A stretch of DNA of 64,000 nt, from NCBI RefSeq assembly GCF_900101095.1, contig NZ_FNFM01000009.1, positions 1 through 64,000 on the forward strand, read 5' to 3'. This DNA is from Actinopolyspora mzabensis (lineage in GTDB: Bacteria; Actinomycetota; Actinomycetes; Mycobacteriales; Pseudonocardiaceae). Made by a program: the position numbers and the translations under genes. Below are positions 1 to 7,573 of this stretch, piece by piece (position 1 is the first letter of the stretch; each line of letters starts with the position of its first letter). The notes beneath the pieces were generated by a model. It saw only the letters and a program-made list of their open reading frames with translations, was not told the DNA's origin and searched no databases.

Positions 1-195
1 GTGCTGGAGCGGGTGGCCTACGACCTGGCCGGTGGTCGGGCCACGGCGCGGCAGTGCGCGGAGACGGCGGTGGTGCTGGAGCGGGTGGCGCGGCAGCTGC
101 GGGAGCACGCGGCGGCGGTGTCGTTCGGTGGTGGGGCCGTGGACGGTGTGGTCGATGCGGGTGTGCTGGGTGATGAGGGTGGTGGTGCCCGGTGA
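1..195 (+). CDS. Small hypothetical protein at window edge
   Basis: A GTG at base 1 opens a 64-residue frame with strongly GC-rich third positions. The product is mostly helical (Leu/Ala/Arg-rich first 45 residues) with a Gly/Val-rich tail. It may start further left, outside the window. Its stop overlaps the start of the next gene, so the two look translationally coupled. I do not recognise a family and assign no function. Confidence 0.5.
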   Translation: MLERVAYDLAGGRATARQCAETAVVLERVARQLREHAAAVSFGGGAVDGVVDAGVLGDEGGGAR

Positions 196-641
196 TGGTG
201 GGTTCGGTGTGGCCGGTGGGGACGGCGTTGGTGCTGGCCGGGGCAGCGGTGGTGTTGCGGTGCTGGTCGCGGCGGGGCGCCTGGCGTCCGCGTCATGCCG
301 GGGGCAGTGGTCCGGCGGCCCACGGGGTGGCGGCGTTGCGGTTGCGGCCGTATTTCCGGGAGGAGCGGCCCACGGTGGAGTTGATCGGGTGGCCGCTGGT
401 TGATCCGGATGAGCGGCCGCGGCTGTTCGCCCCGGCGGTACCGGGGCCGGTGGCGCCGTCGGTGGTTCCCGCGGCTGCCGAGGCTGGTGCGGCGGCTGGT
501 ACCGCGACCGGTACCGGACTCGCTGCCGGGGTCGGGGAGCCCGGGAGTGTCGAGAGCGGCCTGGGCAGCGCGGCCGAGCAGCCGGACCTGGTTGTCATGG
601 GCAGAGTGTTGGCCGGGCTGCGGCGGCTCCAGAACCCCTGA
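192..641 (+). CDS. Hypothetical protein with N-terminal membrane segment
   Basis: About 149 residues from GTG 192 (an ATG follows at 195). The start overlaps the stop of the preceding gene, indicating an operon. Residues about 5-22 form one hydrophobic segment (VWPVGTALVLAGAAVVL) followed by Arg-rich residues, suggesting an N-terminal anchor with the rest in the cytoplasm. The C-terminal half is Ala/Gly/Pro-rich and low complexity. No recognisable domain. Codon use matches the neighbourhood, so it is probably real. Confidence 0.5.
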   Translation: MMVGSVWPVGTALVLAGAAVVLRCWSRRGAWRPRHAGGSGPAAHGVAALRLRPYFREERPTVELIGWPLVDPDERPRLFAPAVPGPVAPSVVPAAAEAGAAAGTATGTGLAAGVGEPGSVESGLGSAAEQPDLVVMGRVLAGLRRLQNP

Positions 642-702
642 TCTCCTGAGCTCTGCCACTCCGACTTCTTCGCATCACCGCCTTGGCGCGGCCCGCAGTC
701 AT

Positions 703-751
703 GGTCCGGGTGTCCCGACCAGCCCCGACACAGTGGCGGGACACCCGGACC
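703..751 (+). terminator. Perfect 15-bp inverted repeat, probable terminator
   Basis: GGTCCGGGTGTCCCG (703-717) is followed by a 19-nt loop and its exact reverse complement (737-751). It lies about 60 nt after the preceding gene stop. There is no T-tract, as is common for actinobacterial terminators. A regulator site is possible but less likely. Confidence 0.5.
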
Positions 752-1044
752 GCCCCGACCTGGACCTCGTCAATTTCTCGCTTCGCTTCTATCGGTGCGT
801 GCACCACGTGGCTTGAACTGGGGTGAGGGCACATTGGCTGGCGCCTATCTGGCAGCCATGGTCTTCCCGGCAACAAACCAAGCAGCGCTGCCATGCTCGT
901 TGGTGCCGACTCAGGGAGATGGTCGGGTTGCATCTAGCCGGTCCTCGTGCTTTGTCGGGCTCTCGCGCTCGGGGCTGTGATCTTCTGTGATCGCCGCGAT
1001 ACGGTTCCTCCGTACCGCGAATCGGGAACTAGCATGGTGGCGAA

Positions 1045-1103
1045 TGACTTTGAATGGTCCGCAAAACGTGCAGCGGCGGTTGTAACATCGCAGTTCGCAG
1101 AGG
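1045..1103 (+). promoter_or_regulatory. CRISPR leader, array 1
   Basis: The roughly 45 nt before the first repeat (from AAAACGTGCAGCGGCGGTTG to CGCAGAG) match the sequence before array 2 at 3694-3738 almost base for base. The match ends exactly where both repeats begin. Conservation abutting a repeat is the hallmark of a CRISPR leader, which holds the array promoter and the spacer-integration site. The rest of 642-1276 holds only the upstream hairpin and array 1. Confidence 0.7.
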
Positions 1104-1193
1104 GTGCTCTCCACGTGGGTGGAGGTGGACCGGAATGCACCTGCGGCGGACCCTGGATCGCCATGTGCTCTCCACGGGGGTGGAGGCGGAGCC
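1104..1193 (+). CRISPR. Mini CRISPR array 1 (2 repeats, 1 spacer), type I-E-like
   Basis: Repeat 1 is at 1104-1132 (starts GTGCTCTCCACG, ends GGTGGACCG) and repeat 2 at 1165-1193. The 29-nt repeats flank one 32-nt spacer (1133-1164), which is classic type I-E geometry. The repeat is internally palindromic (CTCCACG...CGTGGAG). Repeat 2 is degenerate at its 3' end, as last repeats often are. A second array with the same repeat and leader lies 2.6 kb away. No cas gene is in the window. Confidence 0.75.
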
Positions 1194-1276
1194 TGAGCTC
1201 CGGAGTGGTCAGAACGCGAGGGGATCTGAGTAGTCCTGCCGATGTCACTGTTCGGGTGAGGTCCGAGTCTGGCGGC

Positions 1277-1663
1277 ATGTCCCAGGAGAGGAGCGCTGTA
1301 GGGGGACGCGGGGCGGCCGGAGCCGGTCGGTTCCGGCTGGCGACCGAGACGGCGGGGACGATTGTGGTCGTGGCCGCACCGGTCCTGCTGGTGGTGAGCA
1401 TGGCCGGGTTCTACCTCGCGGCCGGTGTCGCGACCGGCTGGGACTACGAGGCCACCGAAGCGAGCTGGATCCTGCTCGGGGGATTCGGTTTCTACGTGTG
1501 GGCGATCATGCTCCTCGGAGCGCCGTTGTCGTTCCTGCTGTGCGGGGTGACCCGGCGTACTTCGTTGCCGGAGCGAATCGCGGTGCGCAGAGCGGTGCTC
1601 TTCGCCGCTGCGGCGGGGCTGCTCGTTCCCGAACTCATGCTGCTGGCCGCCGGATTTATGTAG
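1277..1663 (+). CDS. Small multi-pass membrane protein
   Basis: Start ATG 1277 is chosen because the upstream part of the open frame is CRISPR leader and repeat. The product has 128 residues and three hydrophobic segments at about 22-45 (TIVVVAAPVLLVVSMAGFYL), 58-80 and 99-125. It is probably a plasma-membrane protein. No signature motif; function unknown. It is convergent with the next gene, with a palindromic repeat between them. Confidence 0.6.
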   Translation: MSQERSAVGGRGAAGAGRFRLATETAGTIVVVAAPVLLVVSMAGFYLAAGVATGWDYEATEASWILLGGFGFYVWAIMLLGAPLSFLLCGVTRRTSLPERIAVRRAVLFAAAAGLLVPELMLLAAGFM

Positions 1664-1686
1664 GAATTCCGAAAACCCCGTTCGGC

Positions 1687-1708
1687 GGCGATTTCTCGCG
1701 AAATCGCC
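1687..1708. repeat. Interspersed palindrome, copy 1
   Basis: GGCGATTTC-TCGC-GAAATCGCC, a perfect 9-bp inverted repeat. It is one of four copies of a GATTTC-n4-GAAATC element in the window (others near 10,038, 23,251 and 37,636). Here it lies between two convergent genes, so it may serve as a bidirectional terminator. Confidence 0.6.
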
Positions 1709-1752
1709 ATATGGCTCCGGAGGTTGCGGCTGTCGCGTGGTTCAGTGCTCCC

Positions 1753-2097
1753 TCAGCTGGACTCGGTTTCCGGTGTGGTTTCCGGGAAGGCCGTGTTGAT
1801 GGCACGGGCGCAGTCGAGAACGGCCAGGTCGGCCAGCAGCCAGCCACGGTGCGGTGGGGGAGTGGTGGGAGCTTCTTTCAACTGCTGAGTGAGCGCCAGG
1901 AAGGCCCCGGCGTCGGTGGGGTCCAGCTTCTCCGTCGAGGCCACGAGATCGCGCCACTGCTGCTCGGTCTCGTCGGTGAGTTCGATCCTTCGTATCCAAC
2001 CGAGTAGCGCCGTCACGCTAGCCGAAGCCGACTCCGGGACACGGTCGAGTTGCCCCAGCCGCTCCCGTGCCGCGTCGAGTTCCTCGGTCGGGGCCAT
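1753..2097 (-). CDS. Hypothetical small acidic protein
   Basis: Start ATG 2097 is chosen because GAGGAG sits 6-8 nt upstream. A longer in-frame start 36 nt earlier lacks this. The product is 114 residues, acidic and helix-rich, without membrane segments or cysteine pairs apart from one Cys near the C terminus. It reads as a compact helical soluble protein, but no family is recognised. It is monocistronic and convergent with the small membrane protein. Confidence 0.55.
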   Translation of the reverse strand: MAPTEELDAARERLGQLDRVPESASASVTALLGWIRRIELTDETEQQWRDLVASTEKLDPTDAGAFLALTQQLKEAPTTPPPHRGWLLADLAVLDCARAINTAFPETTPETESS

Positions 2098-2352
2098 CTT
2101 CTCCTCCTCACCGACTTCGCTGTCTGGTCGCACCGGGGATGGTAAATCCCTGGTGGGCGCCGCTTCGTGGTGTGCGAGGTTCTGGTCCTCCCGTTTCTCT
2201 GATCGAGATCTCTGGTTCGGGGGCGGGATCTCCTGTGGTCGTCGCGGTACGGTTTCTCCGTACTTCTAATCTGAGACGATCGTGACGACGACCTCCGAAT
2301 TCCTGCGGACAGCTCGTGCGTCCGTTGTCGTGAGGGGCGGCTCTGATTCGGC

Positions 2353-2760
2353 TCAGGCGGGACGGTGGTGCACGTACTCGATGATCGAACCGTCCGGATG
2401 TCGTACCGTCACCCCATTTCCCACCGGTGCTCGGAACGGCTGCTGCACCAGTTCCGCACCTTCCGCGCGCAGTCGGGTCAGGTAGGGCTCGATGTCCGGC
2501 ACGAGCAGCGTCCCGACCGTGGCCCGGAACGGTTGCAGCGCTTCCGCCGAACCGCCGATGAGCAGGAAGCCTCCCACGGCGGTCAGCGTCAGGTTCTTCT
2601 CCGGATAGGGCATGACCATGTCCCGCCGAAGTCCCAACACCCTCTCATACCACGAGGTGGTCGCTTCGAGATCGGCGATATCCACGAAGACTCTCACGAA
2701 CGTTCTCGGCTGCTGAAGGGTGCGGGAATCCGTGAGTTCACGCCAGAGTTGATCGAGCAA
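2353..2760 (-). CDS. VOC (glyoxalase/dioxygenase) superfamily protein
   Basis: 135 residues with the VOC pattern: a beta-alpha-beta opening (VRVFVDIADLEATTSWYERV, about 22-41), a central GGFLLIGG strand, and a closing PDGSIIEYVHH where Glu would be the metal ligand. VOC proteins bind a divalent metal and act in isomerisation, dioxygenation or drug sequestration; the substrate cannot be read here. Start TTG 2760 is weak, and GTG 2697 just before the domain is an alternative. It is divergent from an MmyB-type regulator, which probably controls it. Confidence 0.75.
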   Translation of the reverse strand: MLDQLWRELTDSRTLQQPRTFVRVFVDIADLEATTSWYERVLGLRRDMVMPYPEKNLTLTAVGGFLLIGGSAEALQPFRATVGTLLVPDIEPYLTRLRAEGAELVQQPFRAPVGNGVTVRHPDGSIIEYVHHRPA

Positions 2761-2882
2761 GAGGATTCCTTCCGTCGGCTTCCGGTTCGGACACCCCGAG
2801 CCTCCTGCCGCGAACCGGAGTCAGCCAGCGGCCGATTCGTACTGTTACCGACACTGACAGGCTCATGGAACGTGGAGGAGTG

Positions 2883-3719
2883 ATGTCCACGACGACGATC
2901 CGAGGCGAACTCGGTGCGTTCCTGCGGGCCGCACGCGCTCAGCTCACCCCTGCCGATCTCGGACTGAACGTGCACGGCAGTCGCCGGGTCCGTGGCCTGC
3001 GACGCGAAGAAGTCGCCGCCGTCTCCGGGGTCGGGTTGTCGTGGTACACCTGGCTGGAACAAGGCAGGGTCGCCACCTCGCGGCAGGTGCTCGATGCGTT
3101 GGCGAGCACGTTGCGGCTGGGTGAACAGCAACACCGGCACGTGCTCGCATTAGGTGGATTCCAGCCTGGACTCCAGGAAAGTACCGATTCCGCCCGGCTT
3201 TCGGCGTTGCTGGCCGAGTGGTCGCGGAGCCCGGCGCTGCTGCTCGATCACCGGTTCGACGTGCACGCGGTCAACGAGGTGCACCACACGGTCTGGCAGT
3301 CGAACCCCGAGGTGCTGGAAGGAACGAACCTGCTGCTCGCGATGGCGACCGAGCCGGATTGGCGCGACGTCCTCGTCGACGAGCGGGAAGTGCTGTACGA
3401 ACTCTTCCTGCGCTTCCGAGCTCAGGCGGACCTGCACCCAACCGACCCGAGATGCCACGAGGTGCTGCGAACGCTGCGGAACAGCCGCCCCGACCTGGCT
3501 CACTACTGGGAGTGCCGCGACGTCCGCGATTCCGGGACATGGCCGGTGCTCGTCACAGATGGGAGCGGAGGCAGGCCGCGATTCGACTTCACGCTGCTGC
3601 GTACCGATGGGACGTCCGGCTCGCTGCTCGTGCAGGTGCCGGGTAACGATGAAACCCGGGAGTGGGTGCGCGGGCGAACTTCACCGGGCGAGGTTCAAAA
3701 CGTGCGGCGTCGGTTGTAA
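2883..3719 (+). CDS. MmyB-type XRE family transcriptional regulator
   Basis: 278 residues from ATG 2883, preceded by a strong GGAGGAG. An N-terminal XRE helix-turn-helix (about 5-75: LGAFLRAARAQL, then RVRGLRREEVA and SWYTWLEQGR) is followed by the MmyB ligand-binding domain. The RGLRREEVA block is diagnostic of the actinobacterial MmyB group, which usually controls an adjacent divergent enzyme, here the VOC gene. The last 8 or so codons run into the conserved CRISPR leader, so the C terminus may have been altered when leader and gene were joined. Confidence 0.85.
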   Translation: MSTTTIRGELGAFLRAARAQLTPADLGLNVHGSRRVRGLRREEVAAVSGVGLSWYTWLEQGRVATSRQVLDALASTLRLGEQQHRHVLALGGFQPGLQESTDSARLSALLAEWSRSPALLLDHRFDVHAVNEVHHTVWQSNPEVLEGTNLLLAMATEPDWRDVLVDEREVLYELFLRFRAQADLHPTDPRCHEVLRTLRNSRPDLAHYWECRDVRDSGTWPVLVTDGSGGRPRFDFTLLRTDGTSGSLLVQVPGNDETREWVRGRTSPGEVQNVRRRL

Positions 3720-3738
3720 CGTCGCAGGCCGCAGAGGG
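3680..3738 (+). promoter_or_regulatory. CRISPR leader, array 2
   Basis: CAAAACGTGCGGCGTCGGTT and the following GTAACGTCGCA...CGCAGAGG match leader 1 with a few substitutions and abut repeat 1. It overlaps the 3' end of the MmyB-type regulator, whose stop is at 3717-3719. Confidence 0.7.
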
Positions 3739-3890
3739 GTGCTCTCCACGCGCGTGGAGGTGGACCGACGCCGTCAACCGCCTCGACGCCCACTTGGCCG
3801 TGCTCTCCACGTGCGTGGAGGTGGGCCGTCGCCGTGCTCAATCTGCACGTTCCGACCGACGTGCTCTCCACGTGCCGTGGAGATGAGTGG
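3739..3890 (+). CRISPR. Mini CRISPR array 2 (3 repeats, 2 spacers), type I-E-like
   Basis: Repeats are at 3739-3767, 3800-3828 and 3861-3890. Both spacers (3768-3799 and 3829-3860) are exactly 32 nt. Repeat 1 is cleanest, with palindromic core CTCCACGCGCGTGGAG. Repeat 3 has one inserted base and a diverged 3' end, marking the trailer end. The order leader, clean repeat, degenerate repeat gives rightward polarity. No cas genes are nearby; interference, if any, needs cas genes elsewhere. Confidence 0.85.
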
Positions 3891-3917
3891 TGGCCGCTCA
3901 GTGAAGTGGGAACCGCC

Positions 3918-4517
3918 TCAGCCGCCAGCCTCCTCCCGGAGCAACCGGAGTGCCGCCCGGTGCGCCCGGTGCAGTGGGGTGGCGTCCTGCCGCAGCGTCG
4001 CGCGCACCACGGCTCCCTCCAGCAGCAGGAACCACTCCTCGGCCACGTCGGACGGATCGGGGCACCCGGCCGCCTCGGCGATCTCCGTCAGCCACGTGCG
4101 GATTCCGTCCTTGTTCCGCTCGATGATCTCGCGGCCGGGGTGCTCGGGATCGGTCAGCTCCACCCCGGCGTTGACGAATCCGCAACCCCGGAACCCGTCC
4201 GCCACGGTCCACTCCTCGTAACCGTCGAACACCGCCGAGAGTCGCTGCTCGGCCGTCTCGCTTGCCGCCGACACGCGTGCCAGGGTTTCCCGCCAGCGCC
4301 GGTCCCGCTCGGCCAGGTGTTCGGCCACCAGCCCGTCCTTCGAGCCGAAGTGCGCGTACAGCGTCACCTTGGTCACCCCGGCCCGCGCCGCGAGTGTGTT
4401 GACCCCCACAGCCCGGATGCCGGACTCGTAGAACAGCCGCGATGCCGTGTCCAGGATGCGTTGTCTGGCAGAACCGGGTTCGCTGGTTCCTGGCCCACTC
4501 TGTTTCGTCTCCACCAT
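3918..4517 (-). CDS. TetR family transcriptional regulator
   Basis: 199 residues. The N-terminal TetR helix-turn-helix occupies about 17-65 (RILDTASRLFYESGIRAVGV, then AGVTKVTLYAHFGSKDGLV). The rest is the ligand-binding/dimer domain. It is divergent from a haloacid-dehalogenase-like gene across an 80-nt gap holding a palindromic site, so it likely represses both itself and that gene. Inducer unknown. Confidence 0.9.
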   Translation of the reverse strand: MVETKQSGPGTSEPGSARQRILDTASRLFYESGIRAVGVNTLAARAGVTKVTLYAHFGSKDGLVAEHLAERDRRWRETLARVSAASETAEQRLSAVFDGYEEWTVADGFRGCGFVNAGVELTDPEHPGREIIERNKDGIRTWLTEIAEAAGCPDPSDVAEEWFLLLEGAVVRATLRQDATPLHRAHRAALRLLREEAGG

Positions 4518-4529
4518 CAGTTGTCACTA

Positions 4530-4545
4530 TACAAACCGGTATGTA
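4530..4545. promoter_or_regulatory. Probable TetR operator
   Basis: TACAAACCGGTATGTA is an imperfect palindrome (TACA..CCGG..TGTA) in the divergent gap, 13 nt before the TetR start. Its AT-rich arms stand out from the GC-rich surroundings. Confidence 0.55.
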
Positions 4546-4596
4546 GGGTACGGCTGCCGGTAACCCCCGGCAGCGATCCGAGACGGAGGTAGTTCG

Positions 4597-5271
4597 ATGA
4601 GTACCAGGCCCGCGGCAGTCGCGTTCGACGTGCTGGAGACCCTGCTGGATGTGCACGCCCTGCACACCCGCTTCACCGACATCGGCCAGCCGGCCGAGAT
4701 GCTGCACCCCTGGTTCCTGCGCTTCCAGCGCGACGCGCTGGCGCTGGCGCTGAGTGGCGAGCTCGCCTCGTTCCCCGCGGTAGCCCGCCAGTCACTGCGA
4801 ACCGAGAGCGAACACACCGCGAGCGAGGCCGACATCGAGCACGTGCTCGACGGCTTCGCCAACCTGCCCGCCCACCCGGACGCCGAACCCGCGCTGCGCA
4901 AGCTCTCCGAAGCCGGCGTACGCGTCGGCTGCCTGACCGTCGGCAGTCCGGAGAACACCGCGAGGTTCCTGGCCAACGTCGGTCTGGAGCAGTACGTCGA
5001 CCAGGTGGTCACGGCCGACCAGGCGGGCATCTGGAAGCCCTCGCCCACCGTCTACCGGGCCACCGCCTATCAGCTGGAAGTAGCCCCCCGGGACATGGCG
5101 CTGGTCGCGGTGCACGCCTGGGACTGCCACGGCGCCAAGCGCGCGGGCTGCACCTCGGGCTGGTGCTCCCGGCTGGAGGGCGAACCGGGTGACGTCTTCG
5201 ACGCGCCCGACGTTACCGGTGACGACCTCGTCACCGTCGCGGATCGGTTGCTGGCGCTGCCCACCCGGTGA
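4597..5271 (+). CDS. Haloacid dehalogenase type II-like hydrolase (HAD superfamily)
   Basis: 224 residues with HAD motifs in order. Motif I is AFDVLETLLDV (nucleophile Asp about 10, with Glu where phosphatases carry a second Asp). Motif II is GCLTVGS, motif III Lys is IWKPSP, and motif IV is VHAWDCHGAKRAG. The lack of the second motif-I Asp and the HAWD block fit the L-2-haloacid dehalogenase subgroup, which displaces halide through an aspartyl ester; the true substrate is not provable here. It follows GGAGGTAG and is divergent from TetR. Confidence 0.8.
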   Translation: MSTRPAAVAFDVLETLLDVHALHTRFTDIGQPAEMLHPWFLRFQRDALALALSGELASFPAVARQSLRTESEHTASEADIEHVLDGFANLPAHPDAEPALRKLSEAGVRVGCLTVGSPENTARFLANVGLEQYVDQVVTADQAGIWKPSPTVYRATAYQLEVAPRDMALVAVHAWDCHGAKRAGCTSGWCSRLEGEPGDVFDAPDVTGDDLVTVADRLLALPTR

Positions 5272-5466
5272 CGGACCCATTCCGGCGCCGCTCACGGCGG
5301 CCGGGCGGTGTGTGATTCGCCCGGCCGCGTGGCGCTGAGCCGTTGTCGGCGGGTTCCTGCCGGAAGCCTCGCCGTCACGAAGTCCAACTCCCGGATACTG
5401 CCGGTTCGTCCCCCAATAGGATGCTGTTGTTCGACGTAACTCGGCCGTCAGACGAGGAGGGGGCGA

Positions 5467-6342
5467 ATGTCGGCAGGCGAAGGCTCGGAATTCCCGGCGT
5501 TTCCCGGGGCAGCCACGGCGTCTCACTGGGTGCTCACGGCGTTCCACGGGCGCGCGGGGGACCACAACGATCGTGCCATGGCCGGGGCGCGGGTCCTGGG
5601 CACCGAACTCGCCCGCCACATGCGGGCCGGGCTGACGCGGATCGGCCAGTCGCGTCCGGCGCTGAACGCGGGCTGGGAGACCGAACTCACCGCGGCACTA
5701 CCGGAGCTGCGCAGGCTCGCCGACCGCTACGAGAGTCTGTTGGCAGCGGGAGCCAGGCCGGTCACGGCCGTGAACCGCTGCGCGGTCGCCCTGGCCACGC
5801 TGCCGGTGGTCGCCCGGCACCGGCCCGATGCCTGCGTGGTCTGGCTGGACGCGCATCCCGACCTGCACACCCCGACCACCTCGGACAGCGGCTATCTGGG
5901 TGGCATGGTGCTGGCCGGTGCCAGTGGGATGTGGGACTCCGGGCTCGGCGGGGAGCTGTCGCCGGGCAACATCGTGCTCGGCGGGGTGCGCGACATCGAC
6001 GAGCCGGAACAGCGGTTGCTGTCCGAGGGCGCCATCAGTGCCGTGTCCGCCGGTGAGGACCTGGTGGACCGCCTCCGCGCCGCGATCGCGGGCAGGCCGG
6101 TGTACTTCCACCTCGACTGCGACGTGCTCGAACCGGGGCTGCTGGGCACCGACTACCGGGTGCCGGGCGGGCTCACGCTCGAAGGGCTGCGTGCGGTGGC
6201 CGGGATGCTCGCCGAGCACGAGACGGTCGGGGTGGAGCTCGGCGAGTTCGAGACGATCCAGCCCACCGGGGAGACCGACACGCAGGCGGCTCAGCGGTTG
6301 ATCGAGGCAGTCTCGCCGCTGTTGGACAACACGCGCGGCTGA
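5467..6342 (+). CDS. Arginase/agmatinase-fold protein lacking the first metal histidine
   Basis: 291 residues of the ureohydrolase fold. DAHPDLHTP (128-136) supplies the Asp-His-Asp metal set and HLDCDVLEP (215-223) the Asp-x-Asp pair. The family's first ligand motif, GGDH, is replaced by VNRC near 102-105, so one manganese ligand is missing. Arginases hydrolyse guanidino groups with two Mn ions; this protein may bind one metal, act on another substrate, or be inactive. ATG 5467 follows GAGGAGGGGG. It is a single gene closed by a strong hairpin. Confidence 0.75.
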   Translation: MSAGEGSEFPAFPGAATASHWVLTAFHGRAGDHNDRAMAGARVLGTELARHMRAGLTRIGQSRPALNAGWETELTAALPELRRLADRYESLLAAGARPVTAVNRCAVALATLPVVARHRPDACVVWLDAHPDLHTPTTSDSGYLGGMVLAGASGMWDSGLGGELSPGNIVLGGVRDIDEPEQRLLSEGAISAVSAGEDLVDRLRAAIAGRPVYFHLDCDVLEPGLLGTDYRVPGGLTLEGLRAVAGMLAEHETVGVELGEFETIQPTGETDTQAAQRLIEAVSPLLDNTRG

Positions 6343-6349
6343 CCCCAGC

Positions 6350-6390
6350 GGCCCTCCCGAGCGCCCCGAACGCTCGGGAGGGCCGGTCTT
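6350..6390 (+). terminator. Intrinsic terminator
   Basis: GGCCCTCCCGAGCG (6350-6363), a 7-nt loop, then the exact complement at 6371-6384 followed by GGTCTTCG. The 14-bp GC stem starts 7 nt after the arginase-like stop. It also lies beyond the 3' end of the leftward dehydrogenase, so it could serve both. Confidence 0.8.
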
Positions 6391-6460
6391 CGCTCCCTCG
6401 GAAGCCGTGGTGGTGTTCCGGCGGAGCCGTCGTTCCCGTACGGGACCGGTCACCCGGGTG

Positions 6461-7513
6461 TCACGGGCGGACCAGCACCTTGAGCGCCTCGCGCTCGTGC
6501 ATGGCCCGGTAGCCCTCGGCCACGTCGTCGAGCCCGACCGTCTTGTCGAACACCAGGCCGGGTTGGACTCTGCCCTCCAACACGTCGGGCAGCAGCTCCG
6601 GGATGTAGTTGCGCGCCGGTGCCACTCCGCCGCTGATGGTGACGTTGCGGAAGAACGCCTCCGCCGACTGCGGGATGTTCGCGTAGGTCGGCGCGCCGAC
6701 CCGGCCGATCGATCCGCCGTCGCGCACCACGCCCACGGCGGTGGCCAGCGAGTCGTCCGTGCCGACGCACTCCAGTACGTGTGGGGCGCCGTGCCCGCCG
6801 GTGAGCTCGCGCACCCGTTCGATGCCTTCGGCGCCGCGTTCCGGCACCACGTCGGTGGCGCCGAACCGCTTGGCCAGGTCGGTTCGGGGGGTGTGCCTGC
6901 CCATGATGACGATCCGGCCGGCGCCGAGGCGGGCGGAGGCGAGCACGCCGGACAGGCCGACCGCGCCGTCGCCGACCACGACCACGGTGGAGCCCTGCCG
7001 CACCGAGGCGGACACGGCGGCGTGATGTCCGGTGCTGAACACGTCGGAGAGGGTGAGCAGCGAGGCGCTCAACGCCTCGTCGGCCCCGCCGGGCAGCCGG
7101 ACCAGGGTTCCTTCCGCGCGCGGCACGCGCACGGCCTCGCCCTGGCCGCCGTCCACCCCGTCGGAGCCCCACATCCCGCCGTTGACGCAGGAGGTGTGCA
7201 GCCCGTCGTCGCAGAACTCGCAGTTGCCGTCGGAGAAGGTGAACGGCGAGACCACCACCTCGCCGCGCTGCAGCGAGTTCACGTCGGAGCCGGTCTCCTC
7301 GACCACGCCGAGGAACTCGTGGCCGATTCGCTGTGGTTCGGCGGCCGATCCGTCCTCGGAACCGAGCCCGACGCCCCGGTAGGGCCACAGGTCGCTGCCG
7401 CAGATGCAGGCGTGGGTCACCCGCACGATCGCGTCGGTGCTCTCCCGCAGCGCGGGGTCGGGGACCTCGCCGACGCGGATGTCCTTCGGGCCGTGGAGCA
7501 GTGTTGCCTTCAA
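6461..7513 (-). CDS. Zinc-dependent alcohol dehydrogenase family protein (MDR)
   Basis: 350 residues. The catalytic domain has CICGSD with zinc-binding Cys about 37, GHEFLGVVEE (His/Glu), and a structural-zinc region CEFCDDGLHTSC in which the usual four-Cys pattern is reduced. The Rossmann segment VVVVGDGAVGLSGVLAS begins near 173. It should oxidise or reduce alcohols/aldehydes with NAD(P); the substrate is unknown. It is 60 nt downstream of a second MDR enzyme on the same strand, in a cluster with an OhrR-like regulator. Confidence 0.85.
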   Translation of the reverse strand: MKATLLHGPKDIRVGEVPDPALRESTDAIVRVTHACICGSDLWPYRGVGLGSEDGSAAEPQRIGHEFLGVVEETGSDVNSLQRGEVVVSPFTFSDGNCEFCDDGLHTSCVNGGMWGSDGVDGGQGEAVRVPRAEGTLVRLPGGADEALSASLLTLSDVFSTGHHAAVSASVRQGSTVVVVGDGAVGLSGVLASARLGAGRIVIMGRHTPRTDLAKRFGATDVVPERGAEGIERVRELTGGHGAPHVLECVGTDDSLATAVGVVRDGGSIGRVGAPTYANIPQSAEAFFRNVTISGGVAPARNYIPELLPDVLEGRVQPGLVFDKTVGLDDVAEGYRAMHEREALKVLVRP

Positions 7514-7573
7514 GTCTGTGAACTCCGGATGACGTGGGTTTTCGTTTTCAGGATTCGTCGCCGAGGGGTGTGC

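Noticed and set aside
947-1276. Extended N-terminal coding region of the small membrane protein
   Set aside because: It runs through the CRISPR leader and both repeats of array 1. Residues are low complexity and unlike the membrane protein; ATG 1277 fits better.
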